This document shows positions 1 through 9,693 of a DNA stretch of 64,000 nt, piece after piece. Made by a program: the position numbers and the translations under genes. Position 1 is the stretch's first letter. Each line of letters starts with the position of its first letter. The stretch comes from Bradyrhizobium sp. CB2312 (lineage in GTDB: Bacteria; Pseudomonadota; Alphaproteobacteria; Rhizobiales; Xanthobacteraceae): NCBI RefSeq assembly GCF_029714425.1, contig NZ_CP121668.1, positions 7,771,501 through 7,835,500 on the forward strand. Reading direction: 5' to 3'. Below the pieces are notes generated by a model, which was not told where the DNA came from, made no database searches, and saw only the letters and a list, made by a program, of their open reading frames with translations.

Positions 1-223
1 GAAATCACGAAGATCGACAGAATTTTGTCATATTAGCTATGCCGGGAAAAATGACTTGCTCGGATTTTACGAGGACAATAAACTTCGCACATAATGAGCT
101 AATCTATCTTCATCTTGGAATTTCAGTCCGAATTTTGAGCACGATGAAGAATTCTTGGGCACTCGCCACAGAGAGGCCCGCAACGACTTTTAGTCATTCA
201 CCGGCTATCTGCTGAAACCAAGA
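1..223 (+). promoter_or_regulatory. AT-rich region upstream of the dTDP-sugar operon
   Basis: No coding sequence is convincing here. The first 130 bases are much richer in A/T than the genes that follow, which fits a promoter and leader for the forward operon starting at 224. I could not fix -35/-10 boxes with confidence. Confidence 0.4.
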
Positions 224-1330
224 ATGGAACTGTTCGTGGCTAAGGACTCGACGTTGGCTTCGCAATGCGCTCCGAAGAGGCTTCTCGTAACCGGCGGAGC
301 GGGTTTCATCGGCTCGGCCGTGGTGCGTCGCCTCATCGAGACCACGTCGAGTGACGTCCTCGTCGTCGACAAGCTCACCTACGCGGGCAATCTGGATTCG
401 CTTCGGCCTGTCTCCGCGAATCCGCGGTACCGCTTCGAGCAAGCCGACATCGCCGATGCTGCGGCCATGCGACGAATTGTGACGGCGTTCGCACCGGACG
501 TTGTCATGCATCTTGCGGCCGAAAGTCACGTCGACCGCTCGATCGACGGGCCCGGCGAGTTCATTCAAACCAACGTCGTCGGCACCTTTGCACTGCTTCA
601 GGCGGCCCTGGAGTACTGGCGGAAGCTGCCGTCGCAACGCAAGGACGGCTTTCGTTTCCATCACATCTCGACCGACGAGGTTTTTGGCTCGCTGGGTGCC
701 ACCGGCTACTTCAGCGAAGAGACGGCCTATCAGCCCAACTCCCCCTATTCCGCGTCCAAGGCCGCGTCCGATCACCTTGTTCGCGCCTGGCATCACACTT
801 ACGGCCTGCCAGTCGTGATCACGAACTGCTCCAACAATTACGGCCCCTACCACTTTCCCGAAAAGCTGATTCCGCTGACGATTATCAATGCACTGGAAGG
901 CAAGCCGCTCCCGGTCTACGGCAAGGGTGAAAACATCCGCGACTGGCTTCATGTGGATGACCACGCGGAGGCACTCCTGCTTGTTGCTCACAAAGGCGCC
1001 ACGGGACAGTGCTACAACATAGGCGGCCACAATGAGGCCACAAATATCGATGTTGTCAGGGCGATCTGCGCATTGGTCGATGAGCTCGCCCCCAATCCGT
1101 CGATCGGCCCGCGCGAACGGCTGATCACCTTTGTGGCGGACCGCCCGGGCCACGATGCACGCTATGCGATCGACGCTGCGAAGATAGCGCGAGAGCTGGG
1201 CTGGAAACCAAGGCACAGTTTTGAGAGCGGATTGCGCCAAACCGTGCAATGGTATCTCGACAATAAGACATGGTGGGAACGCGTGAGGACGGGCACCTAT
1301 CGAGGCGAGCGGCTTGGCCTCGCAGTCTAG
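224..1330 (+). CDS. rfbB: dTDP-glucose 4,6-dehydratase
   Basis: Cytosolic NAD-dependent enzyme converting dTDP-glucose to dTDP-4-keto-6-deoxyglucose, the branch point for rhamnose and related deoxysugars. It is an extended SDR. The Rossmann motif TGGAGFIG is at residues 23-30, the catalytic STDEVFG stretch (Asp151-Glu152) is followed by Tyr175 and Lys179 in YSASK, and the substrate loop [17 protein letters not shown] is present. The 368-residue length is normal. The ATG at 224 gives about 18 residues before the Rossmann strand; a GTG at 236 is an alternative. It is the first of six tightly spaced forward genes (24 bases to rfbC) that end at 5901. Confidence 0.95.
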   Translation: MELFVAKDSTLASQCAPKRLLVTGGAGFIGSAVVRRLIETTSSDVLVVDKLTYAGNLDSLRPVSANPRYRFEQADIADAAAMRRIVTAFAPDVVMHLAAESHVDRSIDGPGEFIQTNVVGTFALLQAALEYWRKLPSQRKDGFRFHHISTDEVFGSLGATGYFSEETAYQPNSPYSASKAASDHLVRAWHHTYGLPVVITNCSNNYGPYHFPEKLIPLTIINALEGKPLPVYGKGENIRDWLHVDDHAEALLLVAHKGATGQCYNIGGHNEATNIDVVRAICALVDELAPNPSIGPRERLITFVADRPGHDARYAIDAAKIARELGWKPRHSFESGLRQTVQWYLDNKTWWERVRTGTYRGERLGLAV

Positions 1331-1354
1331 GGTCTTCAGCGTCCAGGATTTACC

Positions 1355-1912
1355 ATGCTCAATGTCGTTCCTACCGCCATCGAGGCCGTCAAGGTCATCA
1401 CGCCCAAATCGTTCGGCGATGTCCGCGGGCACTTCAGCGAGACGTACAACCAGCAGCGGTTTTTCGAGCACGGCATCACGCTGAATTTCATTCAGGACAA
1501 TCAGGCCTTCTCGAAGGAGGCGGGCACCATCCGCGGCCTCCATTTCCAAACGCCCCCCGCCGCCCAGGACAAGTTGCTGCGCGTGTTGCACGGGAGCGTC
1601 GTTGACGTCGCAGTCGACTTGCGGCGCTCGTCGCCCACTTATGGAAAGTGGGTCTCGGAAGTGCTTTCGGCCGAAAACGGCAAACAGCTTCTGATCCCGG
1701 CCGGCTTTGCCCACGGCTATTGCACGCTGGAACCCGACACGGTCGTCCTCTACAAAGTAACCGCCTACTGGTCTCCGAAGGACGAGCGTGGCCTTGCCTG
1801 GGATGATCCGGATCTCGCGATCGATTGGCAGATGCCGCGAGACAAGTCTCTGCTCGCAGAGAAAGATACCCGCTGGCCACAGCTGAAGGCCCTGCCGACT
1901 TATTTCGATTGA
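1355..1912 (+). CDS. rfbC: dTDP-4-dehydrorhamnose 3,5-epimerase
   Basis: Cupin-fold epimerase acting on dTDP-4-keto-6-deoxyglucose at C3 and C5 to give the L-lyxo 4-keto sugar. The 185-residue length is standard. The active-site block IRGLHFQ puts the catalytic histidine at 63, and the LLIPAGFAHGY and YKVTAYW blocks of the family are intact. AGGA lies 6 bases before the ATG, which supports the start. Its presence means the pathway goes towards an L-configured 6-deoxyhexose such as L-rhamnose or 6-deoxy-L-talose. Second gene of the 224-5901 operon. Confidence 0.95.
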   Translation: MLNVVPTAIEAVKVITPKSFGDVRGHFSETYNQQRFFEHGITLNFIQDNQAFSKEAGTIRGLHFQTPPAAQDKLLRVLHGSVVDVAVDLRRSSPTYGKWVSEVLSAENGKQLLIPAGFAHGYCTLEPDTVVLYKVTAYWSPKDERGLAWDDPDLAIDWQMPRDKSLLAEKDTRWPQLKALPTYFD

Positions 1913-1945
1913 CTGGCGGCCTGAGTTAAGAGGGACAGATAAGGT

Positions 1946-2788
1946 ATGAAGGTCGCAGTCACCGGCGGTGGTGGATATGTTGGATCGCACGTTGTGCCGG
2001 CCTTGCGAAAGGCGGGGCATCAGGTCGTCTCGATAGGACGACATCCATCTGGTGGCGACACTTCCGGACACCTCGCGGCTGACATCTTCGATGGCGACCC
2101 CGATCTGTACCGCCGACTCGGCAGCCCGGATGTTTGCATCCATCTCGCCTGGGAATTCGGCTTTGATCACGCCAACCCCGCCCACTTCGCGAATGTCGAC
2201 AAGCATTACCGGTTCATGGAAACGATGCTGCGCGGCGGCCTGAAGCATCTTGTCACCGCCGGCACGGTGCACGAGATCGGCTTTCACGTCGGGGCGGTCA
2301 GCGAGGCGACGCCGGCGTCGCCGCGCCACCCCTATGGCATCGCCAAGAACTATTTGCGCCAACTTCAGGACTGGCTCTGCACGCAGCACGGCGCCGTGAG
2401 CCAGTGGTTGCGGTGCTACTACATCACCGGGGACGATCGTCGGAACAATTCCATCTTTGCCAAACTCCTGAAGGCAGCCGAAGAAGGCCAGAAGACGTTC
2501 CCGCTCAACAGCGGTGAGCTGCTCTGCGATTTCATCGATGTAGAGGAACTCGCGGGACAGATCGTCAAGGTGTCGTCACAGACGGAGGTCACAGGAGTGA
2601 TCAACTGCTGCTCGGGCACACCGACATCCCTGCGAACGCGGGTCACGAAGTTCGTTTCCGACAACAACCTCGATATCGAGTTGCAATGGGGCAAGTTTCC
2701 GATGCGTCCGTACGATTCGCCGGCAGTCTGGGGCGACGTGACCAAGCTGACGGCGGCCCTCGCTGCGGCATCAGGACAGAAGAATTGA
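1946..2788 (+). CDS. NAD(P)-dependent epimerase/reductase, extended SDR (candidate 4-ketoreductase)
   Basis: A 280-residue extended SDR with Rossmann motif GGGGYVG at residues 7-13 and a YxxxK catalytic pair in YGIAKN. It occupies the place where rfbD (RmlD) is expected between rfbC and rfbA. Its sequence looks more like the NAD-dependent epimerase/dehydratase group that includes dTDP-4-keto-6-deoxysugar reductases such as Tll and Fcf1 than like RmlD. I infer that it reduces the C4 keto group of the RfbC product, which would give dTDP-L-rhamnose or dTDP-6-deoxy-L-talose; the stereochemistry cannot be read from sequence. An RBS (AGGGA/AAGG) precedes the ATG. Confidence 0.8.
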   Translation: MKVAVTGGGGYVGSHVVPALRKAGHQVVSIGRHPSGGDTSGHLAADIFDGDPDLYRRLGSPDVCIHLAWEFGFDHANPAHFANVDKHYRFMETMLRGGLKHLVTAGTVHEIGFHVGAVSEATPASPRHPYGIAKNYLRQLQDWLCTQHGAVSQWLRCYYITGDDRRNNSIFAKLLKAAEEGQKTFPLNSGELLCDFIDVEELAGQIVKVSSQTEVTGVINCCSGTPTSLRTRVTKFVSDNNLDIELQWGKFPMRPYDSPAVWGDVTKLTAALAAASGQKN

Positions 2789-2824
2789 GATCTCGCGATC
2801 GACAAGTCCCGAAAGGATCATGAG

Positions 2825-3724
2825 ATGACTGCGATTACCAAAGGCATCGTTCTTGCGGGTGGCAGCGGCACGCGCCTGCACCCGATGACGATCTCGGCGT
2901 CGAAGCAGCTACTGCCGATCTACGACAAACCGTTGATCTACTACCCGCTGTCGGTCCTGATGCTGGCCGGAATTCGCGATGTCCTGATCATCTCTACGCC
3001 GAGCGACCTGCCGAGATTCCGGCAGCTGCTGGGTGACGGCGAGAAATGGGGAATGTCGTTCAGCTATGCCGAACAGCCGAGCCCGGACGGGCTTGCGCAG
3101 GCCTATATCATCGGCGCCGACTTCGTCGCCGGTCAATCGTCCGCACTCGTCCTGGGCGACAATCTCTTCTACGGCCACGATCTGGTTCCGGTGCTGCGGC
3201 GGGCCAACCGCCAGGTCGATGGAGCGACGATTTTCGCCTATCACGTCAGCGATCCTCAGGCCTACGGCGTGGTGGAATTCGACCAGCGCAACGTGGCCGT
3301 ATCGATCGAGGAGAAGCCACGCGAACCACGATCGAACTGGGCGGTGACCGGGCTCTATTTCTACGACCGGGAAGTCGTCGATATCGCCGCGAATCTGAAG
3401 CCTTCGAAGCGAGGTGAGCTTGAGATCACCGATGTCAACCGCGCCTACCTCGAACGGAAGCAACTGCGTGTCGAGAGAATGGGGCGTGGCTTTGCCTGGC
3501 TCGATACCGGTACGCCCGACAACATGCTCGAAGCGGCAGAGTTCGTCCGCGTGCTCGAAAAACGCCAAGGCTACAAGATCTGCTGTCCCGAGGAGATCGC
3601 CTATCGCTCCGGCTGGATCTCGGCCGATCAACTACAGCGCCTGGCGGAGCCGATCGCCAAGAGCGCCTATGGACAGTATTTGTTGCGCGTCTGCGCAATG
3701 CCTAAAGAGGATTATCTTTCTTGA
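2825..3724 (+). CDS. rfbA: glucose-1-phosphate thymidylyltransferase
   Basis: Makes dTDP-glucose from dTTP and glucose 1-phosphate, the first step of the deoxysugar pathway. It shows the nucleotidyltransferase signature [11 protein letters not shown] near residues 12-22, [11 protein letters not shown], the metal-binding GDNLFYG block, and EEKP...[12 protein letters not shown]. The 299-residue length matches the family. AAAGGA sits 8 bases before the ATG. The stop codon overlaps the TTG start of the next glycosyltransferase (TTGA), so the two are translationally coupled. Confidence 0.95.
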   Translation: MTAITKGIVLAGGSGTRLHPMTISASKQLLPIYDKPLIYYPLSVLMLAGIRDVLIISTPSDLPRFRQLLGDGEKWGMSFSYAEQPSPDGLAQAYIIGADFVAGQSSALVLGDNLFYGHDLVPVLRRANRQVDGATIFAYHVSDPQAYGVVEFDQRNVAVSIEEKPREPRSNWAVTGLYFYDREVVDIAANLKPSKRGELEITDVNRAYLERKQLRVERMGRGFAWLDTGTPDNMLEAAEFVRVLEKRQGYKICCPEEIAYRSGWISADQLQRLAEPIAKSAYGQYLLRVCAMPKEDYLS

Positions 3725-4782
3725 GCGATGCTTCAGCCCCCAATCAGCTCCAGCTAAGGCCAGCGATGCACTGGAAGGTATTGACGCCGTTTAGCCCCTC
3801 GACGACGACGGGCTGGATACCCTCCTACATCTCCGATCCGAGCCTGACGTTCGAGGTGATCCCGTCCGACTATGATCATGATCGGTCTCGCCGCCTGTCC
3901 GGCTTGCGCGAGTGGATCGACTACGCGCGTCATGCCGTTCGGGCGTGGTTCAAGACGCCTTCGAAACCCGACGAGCAATTCGGCTATCTCACGAGCTTTC
4001 CTCAACTGCCGATCTGTCTCGCGCTGATCAAGCGCCTCACCTTTTCGAAGGTGCCGATCGTCGCATGGTGCTTCAATCTCGGATCGACCTACGATGGAGC
4101 CAAGGGCGTGCTCGCCCGTTTCGCTTCGCGCGCCATCGACATCTTCGTCGTTCATTCGACGGCCGAGATCGATATCTATTCGAAATGGCTGCGGCTGCCC
4201 CGGGACAAATTCATCTACGTTCCACTCTCGGTGGAAATGAAGGCATTGCCGCCGGTCGCCGGCGACACGGATCGTTTCGTGTTGGCGCTGGGAACGGCCA
4301 ACCGCGACTACGACGGCCTGGTGAAGGCCCTCACTCCTCTCGGATACCGGACCATCATCGTCTCCGGCCCCAAGGCCATGGAAAACGTGCAACTGCCCGC
4401 CTTCATCGAACACAGGAGCGGCCTGCCGCTCGAGGAATGCCACAAGCTGAGTCGCGCCGCCGATCTCATCGTGATCCCACTCAAGGAGGTCGAGGCCGCC
4501 TCCGGCCAGGTCAGCTTCCTCGAGACCATGATGTTCGGACGGCCGGTGGTCGTGACGCGCGCACCGGGTACGGTCGACTATATCGAGGACGGCGAGACCG
4601 GGCTCCTGGTCGAGCCCGGCGACATCGAAGGCCTGCGCAGCGCGATTGCAAAACTATGGAACGATGAAGATCTTCGCCTGAGGCTCGGAAGCGCGGCCAG
4701 AACAAGCGTCGAGAATTCGTCCACGTTCCGGGCCGTCGCCCCGAAGATGTGCCAGGTACTTCATACGTTTGCAGCCCGATAG
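3721..4782 (+). CDS. glycosyltransferase, GT4-like (GT-B fold)
   Basis: A 353-residue protein whose C-terminal half carries the GT-B/GT4 nucleotide-sugar region: a [18 protein letters not shown] block followed by [20 protein letters not shown]. The classic E-x7-E motif is partly degenerate. No membrane segment is obvious, so it probably works at the inner face of the cytoplasmic membrane adding a sugar to a lipid-linked intermediate. The TTG start at 3721 overlaps the rfbA stop by four bases (TTGA), which argues for coupling and for a transferase that uses the dTDP-sugar made by this operon. Acceptor and donor are not determined. Confidence 0.85.
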   Translation: MSDASAPNQLQLRPAMHWKVLTPFSPSTTTGWIPSYISDPSLTFEVIPSDYDHDRSRRLSGLREWIDYARHAVRAWFKTPSKPDEQFGYLTSFPQLPICLALIKRLTFSKVPIVAWCFNLGSTYDGAKGVLARFASRAIDIFVVHSTAEIDIYSKWLRLPRDKFIYVPLSVEMKALPPVAGDTDRFVLALGTANRDYDGLVKALTPLGYRTIIVSGPKAMENVQLPAFIEHRSGLPLEECHKLSRAADLIVIPLKEVEAASGQVSFLETMMFGRPVVVTRAPGTVDYIEDGETGLLVEPGDIEGLRSAIAKLWNDEDLRLRLGSAARTSVENSSTFRAVAPKMCQVLHTFAAR

Positions 4783-4794
4783 AAAGGCCACTTC

Positions 4795-5901
4795 TTGGCC
4801 AGCGCAACGAGCCCCACAATGCATCGAGATAACAATTTCAATTTCATCCGCGCCGTTGCTGCATTTGCGGTGCTGGTCTCGCATGCTTTTCCCATCGCGT
4901 GGGGTTCGCGCACCGTGCAGCCATTCGAGGCAGAGCTCCACATGCATGGAGGCTTGGGAACGCTTGCCGTCATTGTCTTCTTTACCGTCTCGGGCTATTT
5001 CATCACGCAAAGCGCAGTTCGCAGCAAGAGCACTTTCGATTTCTGGACGGCACGGTTTCTGCGGATTTATCCCGGCCTGTTTATTTCGCTGCTGCTGACA
5101 GTCTTGCTCGGTGTCGGCCTCTCCACACTGGATTTCGCGCAGTATTTTTCCACGCGAGGAACCTTCTCCTACGTTCCCTCCGGACTATCGCTCCTTTGGG
5201 TGCAATATGAGCTACCCGGCGTATTTGACGGCAACCCGTTCCCACAACTGGTGAATGGTTCGCTCTGGACACTCTTTTATGAAGTCCTCTGCTATGTGAT
5301 GGTCTCGGTTCTGGCCGTGCTCGGCATTCTCCAGAGCAAGACTGCGCGTGCCGCTTTCTTTGCCACCTACCTGGTCCTGTATGTCGTAGCAAAGCTGATG
5401 CTGATGTCAGGTCTCTTTCCCGGTTGGGTCAGCAAAGGCGCCATCAATTTCCTGACCCACCTGTTGGATCTGAGCCCGGCTTTCGTCATCGGAATGCTGT
5501 TCTACGCTTACCGTGATCGGCTGCCGCTCAACTTCGCGATCTGCGCAACGCTCCTCGCGTGCACGGCATTGTCGGCCAACACGCCATTCTACCGCGAGAT
5601 GATCCTGTTCTCCGTCGCCTTCTGCACGTTCTACATAGGTTTTCGGTCACTCAAGGTGCTCTATCCCTTCAATAACCTTGGCGACTATTCCTACGGAATC
5701 TACATTTACGCTTTCCCCATCGAGCAACTTGTAGCCTACTTCTTCAACGGCATTTCGCCGCTAGGCATCATTGCGATCGCTACGCCGCTCACGATCGGGA
5801 TCAGCGCCGCATCGTGGCACACGATCGAGGCTCCCGCTCTGGCGCTTCGCTCCAGGATCGCGCCGCTCATGTCGATGAAACGGGCCAAGGTCTCGACCTA
5901 A
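4795..5901 (+). CDS. acyltransferase 3 family membrane protein
   Basis: A 368-residue polytopic protein of the OafA/NodX acyltransferase-3 family, which transfers acyl groups such as acetyl onto surface sugars. The N-terminal RDNNFNFIRAVAAFAVLVSHAFP block contains the family's conserved histidine on the first helix, and FYARF-type basic motif FWTARFLRIYPGL follows the second helix. Around ten hydrophobic segments continue to the end. The TTG at 4795 is chosen because AAAGG lies 7 bases upstream; the ATG at 4819 is an alternative. The TAA stop lies inside the first bases of an intergenic palindromic repeat. Last gene of the operon, so it likely decorates the same polysaccharide. Confidence 0.9.
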   Translation: MASATSPTMHRDNNFNFIRAVAAFAVLVSHAFPIAWGSRTVQPFEAELHMHGGLGTLAVIVFFTVSGYFITQSAVRSKSTFDFWTARFLRIYPGLFISLLLTVLLGVGLSTLDFAQYFSTRGTFSYVPSGLSLLWVQYELPGVFDGNPFPQLVNGSLWTLFYEVLCYVMVSVLAVLGILQSKTARAAFFATYLVLYVVAKLMLMSGLFPGWVSKGAINFLTHLLDLSPAFVIGMLFYAYRDRLPLNFAICATLLACTALSANTPFYREMILFSVAFCTFYIGFRSLKVLYPFNNLGDYSYGIYIYAFPIEQLVAYFFNGISPLGIIAIATPLTIGISAASWHTIEAPALALRSRIAPLMSMKRAKVST

Positions 5902-6001
5902 AGCATGATCCGAAAAGGTGCGCAGCGGCTTTCCGACAAGATCATGCGCAAACAACAAGCTAAAGCGCGATGACGATTCATCCTGATCTCATCCTGCTTT
6001 A
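5899..6001 (+). repeat. Two-palindrome intergenic repeat, copy 1
   Basis: A roughly 103-bp element made of two adjacent imperfect palindromes: TAAAGCATGATCCG...GATCATGC and TAAAGCGCGATGA...CATCCTGCTTTA. It matches the elements at 30598-30700 (inverted) and 39205-39307. Its first three bases form the stop codon of the acyltransferase gene at 4795. Located between convergent genes, so it may also act as a folded 3' end. Confidence 0.9.
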
Positions 6002-6048
6002 GAGCCTGACGGCGACGAGCTCAGGCAGGCGCGAAGCCGTCGCGACGC

Positions 6049-7356
6049 TTAAGTCTGGGTCGACTGTTTTTCCAGCTTGAGCTTGCGATCGAACTTCGTC
6101 GCCACGCCGAGGATGTAGCCGAGGAATCCGATGTTGGCCAAGGAGCCGGCCAAGCTGAAGAGCGCAACCGGCACGATCGGGTCGGTCTTGACGAAGAAGT
6201 TGATCGAGAGGGCGCCAAGCCTCACGATGATGCTCAGTATCTCATAAACCAGGTACGCGGGCTGGACGCGATAGACCGACGCTGCCGCAAAGGCGGGTCT
6301 CGTGATGATCGCGGTCAGAAACACGAAGGACAGGAACTGGCTGTAAGTCCCCGCTTCAGTCCATTTGGCGCCGAAGACCAAGCCGAAGATCTGCGGGCCA
6401 AGGAGGATCAGAATCCCGAAAGGCAACGCCGTGATCGCACACAGCGCACCGGTCGCCTTGAGGAGCAATGGACGCGTTTCCTGGCCGTGATTTGCGAGCT
6501 CGGCCAGCCGCGGAAAGAAGACGTCGTTGATCGTCTTTGCGAGCAGCCAGGCGGGAGCTCCCAATGCGGAATTGCACAAGGAGAAAAAGCCCGCGGCGAC
6601 GTGGCCGTGGAAGACCGCCAGCAGCAGAAGCGGACTGCTTTGCGATACCGCGCTGACCAACGTCTGCGGCGCCCTGAACAGCGGGAAGTCGACATATCGG
6701 CGGGCCATGAGCCGCGTTCGTTGCACGGAGACCCACGCCGGCCAGCGTTGACGACCGACGTTCAACCAAAGCAGAAATACGATCGAGCTGAACGGGCTCG
6801 CGAGCAGCGACACGAGGATCAACGCGAAAGCCGTAGGCCAGAATACGCCGACCAGCACTTTCGAAAGGCTCACGACGATCGCCTGGGCGATGATGACCCT
6901 GGCAGATGTGGCGTATCGCTTCTTTCGGAGCATCCATTGCTGGGCCGCCTGTAGCAGGGCTTCAAAGACCACCTGAAGCGGCAGCACAAACAGGAGAAAT
7001 TGCGTGGTCTCGACGTGACCGAGCCAACCCAGGTAAAGGCCGATGCCCAGCAACAACGCGGCGGCAACGGCAAACGACGACAGCAAGCTCACCCAGACCA
7101 GCGCCAGAGCATCGTCGTCATGGGCCGGCAGCACGATGGCGGCGGAGTAAGTCAGCGTCGCGACCGCGTTGACGAGCACGACGATCGCCATGAACGTCCC
7201 AAGCGCGCCGAAGGCCGCCGGGTCGAACAACCGACTGAGGATCGGCGACGCCGCGACGGTGATCACCTGAGCCGCGGCCGTGCCCGTCAGCACCACGGCG
7301 ATGCTACGCACCAGTGGACGGCCCCAGTAACTGCGGATCAAGCTGGTTAACGACAT
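6049..7356 (-). CDS. wzx: polysaccharide flippase, Wzx/MATE-like
   Basis: A 435-residue protein with about 12-14 hydrophobic helices, typical of the polysaccharide-transport (Wzx/RfbX) branch of the MOP exporter superfamily. The family flips lipid-linked oligosaccharide units across the inner membrane. Visible features are the N-terminal VLTGTAAAQVITVAASPILSRLFDPAAFG block that opens many Wzx proteins and alternating hydrophobic segments to the C terminus, ending in a short basic tail. It is convergent with the forward dTDP-sugar operon, with a palindromic repeat between them. With the polymerase-like proteins nearby it indicates a Wzx/Wzy-dependent assembly route. Confidence 0.88.
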   Translation of the reverse strand: MSLTSLIRSYWGRPLVRSIAVVLTGTAAAQVITVAASPILSRLFDPAAFGALGTFMAIVVLVNAVATLTYSAAIVLPAHDDDALALVWVSLLSSFAVAAALLLGIGLYLGWLGHVETTQFLLFVLPLQVVFEALLQAAQQWMLRKKRYATSARVIIAQAIVVSLSKVLVGVFWPTAFALILVSLLASPFSSIVFLLWLNVGRQRWPAWVSVQRTRLMARRYVDFPLFRAPQTLVSAVSQSSPLLLLAVFHGHVAAGFFSLCNSALGAPAWLLAKTINDVFFPRLAELANHGQETRPLLLKATGALCAITALPFGILILLGPQIFGLVFGAKWTEAGTYSQFLSFVFLTAIITRPAFAAASVYRVQPAYLVYEILSIIVRLGALSINFFVKTDPIVPVALFSLAGSLANIGFLGYILGVATKFDRKLKLEKQSTQT

Positions 7357-7583
7357 GCAGGGCTTGTTCTAGCGAGAGAGCCTATCGTCACGGATAGACG
7401 GCCCAAGGTTAGAGCCTACGAAGCGACGATATTTCAACGCCGCCCCCTCCGTTTCTGGCCCGGTCGAGATGCAGATTGTCGCAAATGGAGCGGTTCGGCG
7501 CAGCCCAATGCGATGAAGACGGCGCTCACTAGCACATCGGATTGGAGGCCGAAAGGCGGATATCGCCACCCTCGAGGCGGGTG
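7357..7583. other. Gap between wzx and the broken acyltransferase
   Basis: 227 bases with no convincing coding sequence. It lies upstream of wzx on the reverse strand and should hold the wzx promoter unless wzx is read from the gene above. No clear boxes were identified. Confidence 0.4.
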
Positions 7584-9441
7584 TCAATGCGCCTCCGAGG
7601 TCCTTGCCTCGACACCCGATATCAGCGGAAAGATGGACTTGACCGCCGCCAGGCTACCCTTCTCCGAGAAGTGGCCATAGTCGATATAAAGCAGTCCCGC
7701 GCTCGTCTTGAAGGAGCAAAGGGTCTTCTCACACAGGAGATCGAAGGGGGAGATATAGTGGGCTCCCTCCGATTGTAGCCTTATTTTTTGTTCCAGGGCT
7801 TCGTCGTAGTTGGCGGCGTACCAGTTCGACCTCTCCTTCAGCCTGACGGCCAGCGCGCGTGTATCGATCCCGAATTCTGGAGACTGGCCAAAAACGAAGA
7901 CGTCGGCACCGGCGGCCTCGATCTGTCGAACGGTGTCGCGGAGATCGAAACCGCCGCGGGTCGTCAGAAGGCCCCACCGCGCGCTCAGGATGACCTTCTT
8001 GATGCCGAGCTGCTTGATGATCTCCAGACCGTGGGCGTTGAAGGCTTGGCAATTCGGCAGCTTGTAGGAGAAATACTTAAGGACGGGGGGACAGCCGGCC
8101 GCAGTATACTGATAGATGTTCGCATTCACCTGCGTGCCGTACGCGATGATGCCAGGCACGTAGTGCGCGGCGAACGAGTCACCCCAAAGCAGCACGTTCT
8201 CGCTATATCCGTGCGTCAGCGCGCACTTCTTTGCGTCCCACTTCTCGAATGTCTGCGATCCGTCCAGAAAACAGACTCCATTTCGCCACAACCCAGGACC
8301 GGCCGCGGCAGCCACCTGCATGTCGGGAAATCTTGCAGGAAATCCTGCCGACAGCGTGCCGACGGATCCGAGCATCACCAGGAACGCGACCGCGGCGCCC
8401 CAGGACGCAAAAACGACCTTTCGCGTCATCACGGCCCCGCCTCGCCTGAATGGCGTTTCGATGAACCTCCAGGAGAGAATGGCCAAGACGAAGCTGGCTA
8501 CGATGATGAACAGGACCTGGAGCGCCTGGGGGTTCTGCAACAGATAGTACCGCATCATGACCGTGATCGGCCAATGAACGAGATAAAGTGAATAAGAGAT
8601 CAGGCCAACCAGCACCAATGGCCGGACACTCAGGAGCCGTCCAACCCGTGTTGCGTTATCGGTTCCGGCGAATATGACGAGAAAGCTTCCGATGCATGGA
8701 AGCAATGCGGACACGCCCGGAAAGGGTGTCGCGTCACTGTAGGAGAAGACGCAGAAGCCGATCAGCGCGAGGCCTGCGGCTGCCAATAGTTCAGCCAGCC
8801 ACGGAGCAGGCCTCGGAGGCGGCGTGAGCACCAGCATCGCCCCGAGCAGAATCTCCCAGGCGCGGGTCGGCAAGAGGTAGAAGTTCGCGGTTGGCGCGGT
8901 GTAGGTCGCCGAGATGCTCAGCAGCAACGAGAGCAGAAGGATCGGCCAGAACAGATAACGCCACGTCCGCTCAAAGAAGTACCTGCTCGCCACCATCGAG
9001 AGCGGCATCAGGATGTAAAACTGCTCTTCGACGGACAGCGACCAGGTATGCAGGAGCGGCCGAAACAGCGACGACGCATCGAAGTAGCTCGAGCTCCGCC
9101 AAAAATAGACATTCGAGACTGAAAGGACCGAAGCGATCAGGCTATTGGATAAATCAACCAGTTCTTGCGGCAGCAGGAGAAAAAGTGCTGCCGCAAAAGT
9201 GAGGCAGAGCGTGGCCACCAAGGCGGGAAATATTCTTCGAAATCTGCGCTCAGCCGGCGATTGAAAAATGACCAAATTCTATTTCCGCGCGAATCCCCTT
9301 GGTGATGACGTAGCCGGAGATGACGAAGAAAACGTCGACTCCGACGAAGCCTCCCGAGAAATAGGGGACCCCTGCGTGAAAGAAAAGAACAGGAAGAACT
9401 GCGACAGCTCTCAAGCCATCGATGTCAGCACGGTACTGCAT
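7584..9441 (-). pseudogene. acyltransferase 3-SGNH fusion (OafA-like), frameshifted
   Basis: Read on the reverse strand from the ATG at 9441, the frame gives MQYRADIDGLRAVAVLPV and GGFVGVDVFFVISGY, the normal start of OafA-like acyltransferases, and stops at TGA 9250-9252. Family sequence resumes at once in another frame with ERRFRRIFPALV and runs to 7584. The expected joint is AGFYERRFRR, so about five bases appear to be missing. The rest is intact: around nine more membrane helices, then a periplasmic SGNH domain with a GDSF block near 8185 and a catalytic DYGHFS block near 7675. Such fusions O-acetylate surface sugars. It is either an inactivated gene or a sequencing error; the downstream frame starting at a TTG (9275) lacks the first helices and catalytic His. 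Confidence 0.85.
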
Positions 9442-9693
9442 AAGATTCCGGGAAGAAATTCGCAGTTCTCTTGTGTGGACAAAAGTTGTCATTTCCGTGG
9501 AATGGTTTTCGGAACCATCACAAATGATGACCGTTTCCGCATGCGCGGAAGCCGAAATGACGGGCATGGAGGCGCTAAGATTAATGCAGAGAGGCATGGC
9601 CATCGGTCCTCGAGCGCTGGCACCGACAGCGCCGATCGGATAAAGTGAAAGCCAATTTCGACCTGCTATTTACCCCGGATCGGCGACGAATAG
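9442..9693. promoter_or_regulatory. Divergent intergenic region between the acyltransferase and polymerase genes
   Basis: 252 bases between two outward-facing genes, AT-richer than the gene to the left. It must hold both promoters. No specific boxes could be assigned. Confidence 0.4.

Noticed and set aside
194..2389. A 731-residue reverse-strand frame opposite rfbB, rfbC and the SDR
   Set aside because: It lies wholly antisense to three strong enzyme genes and has no domain; the length is a result of high GC.
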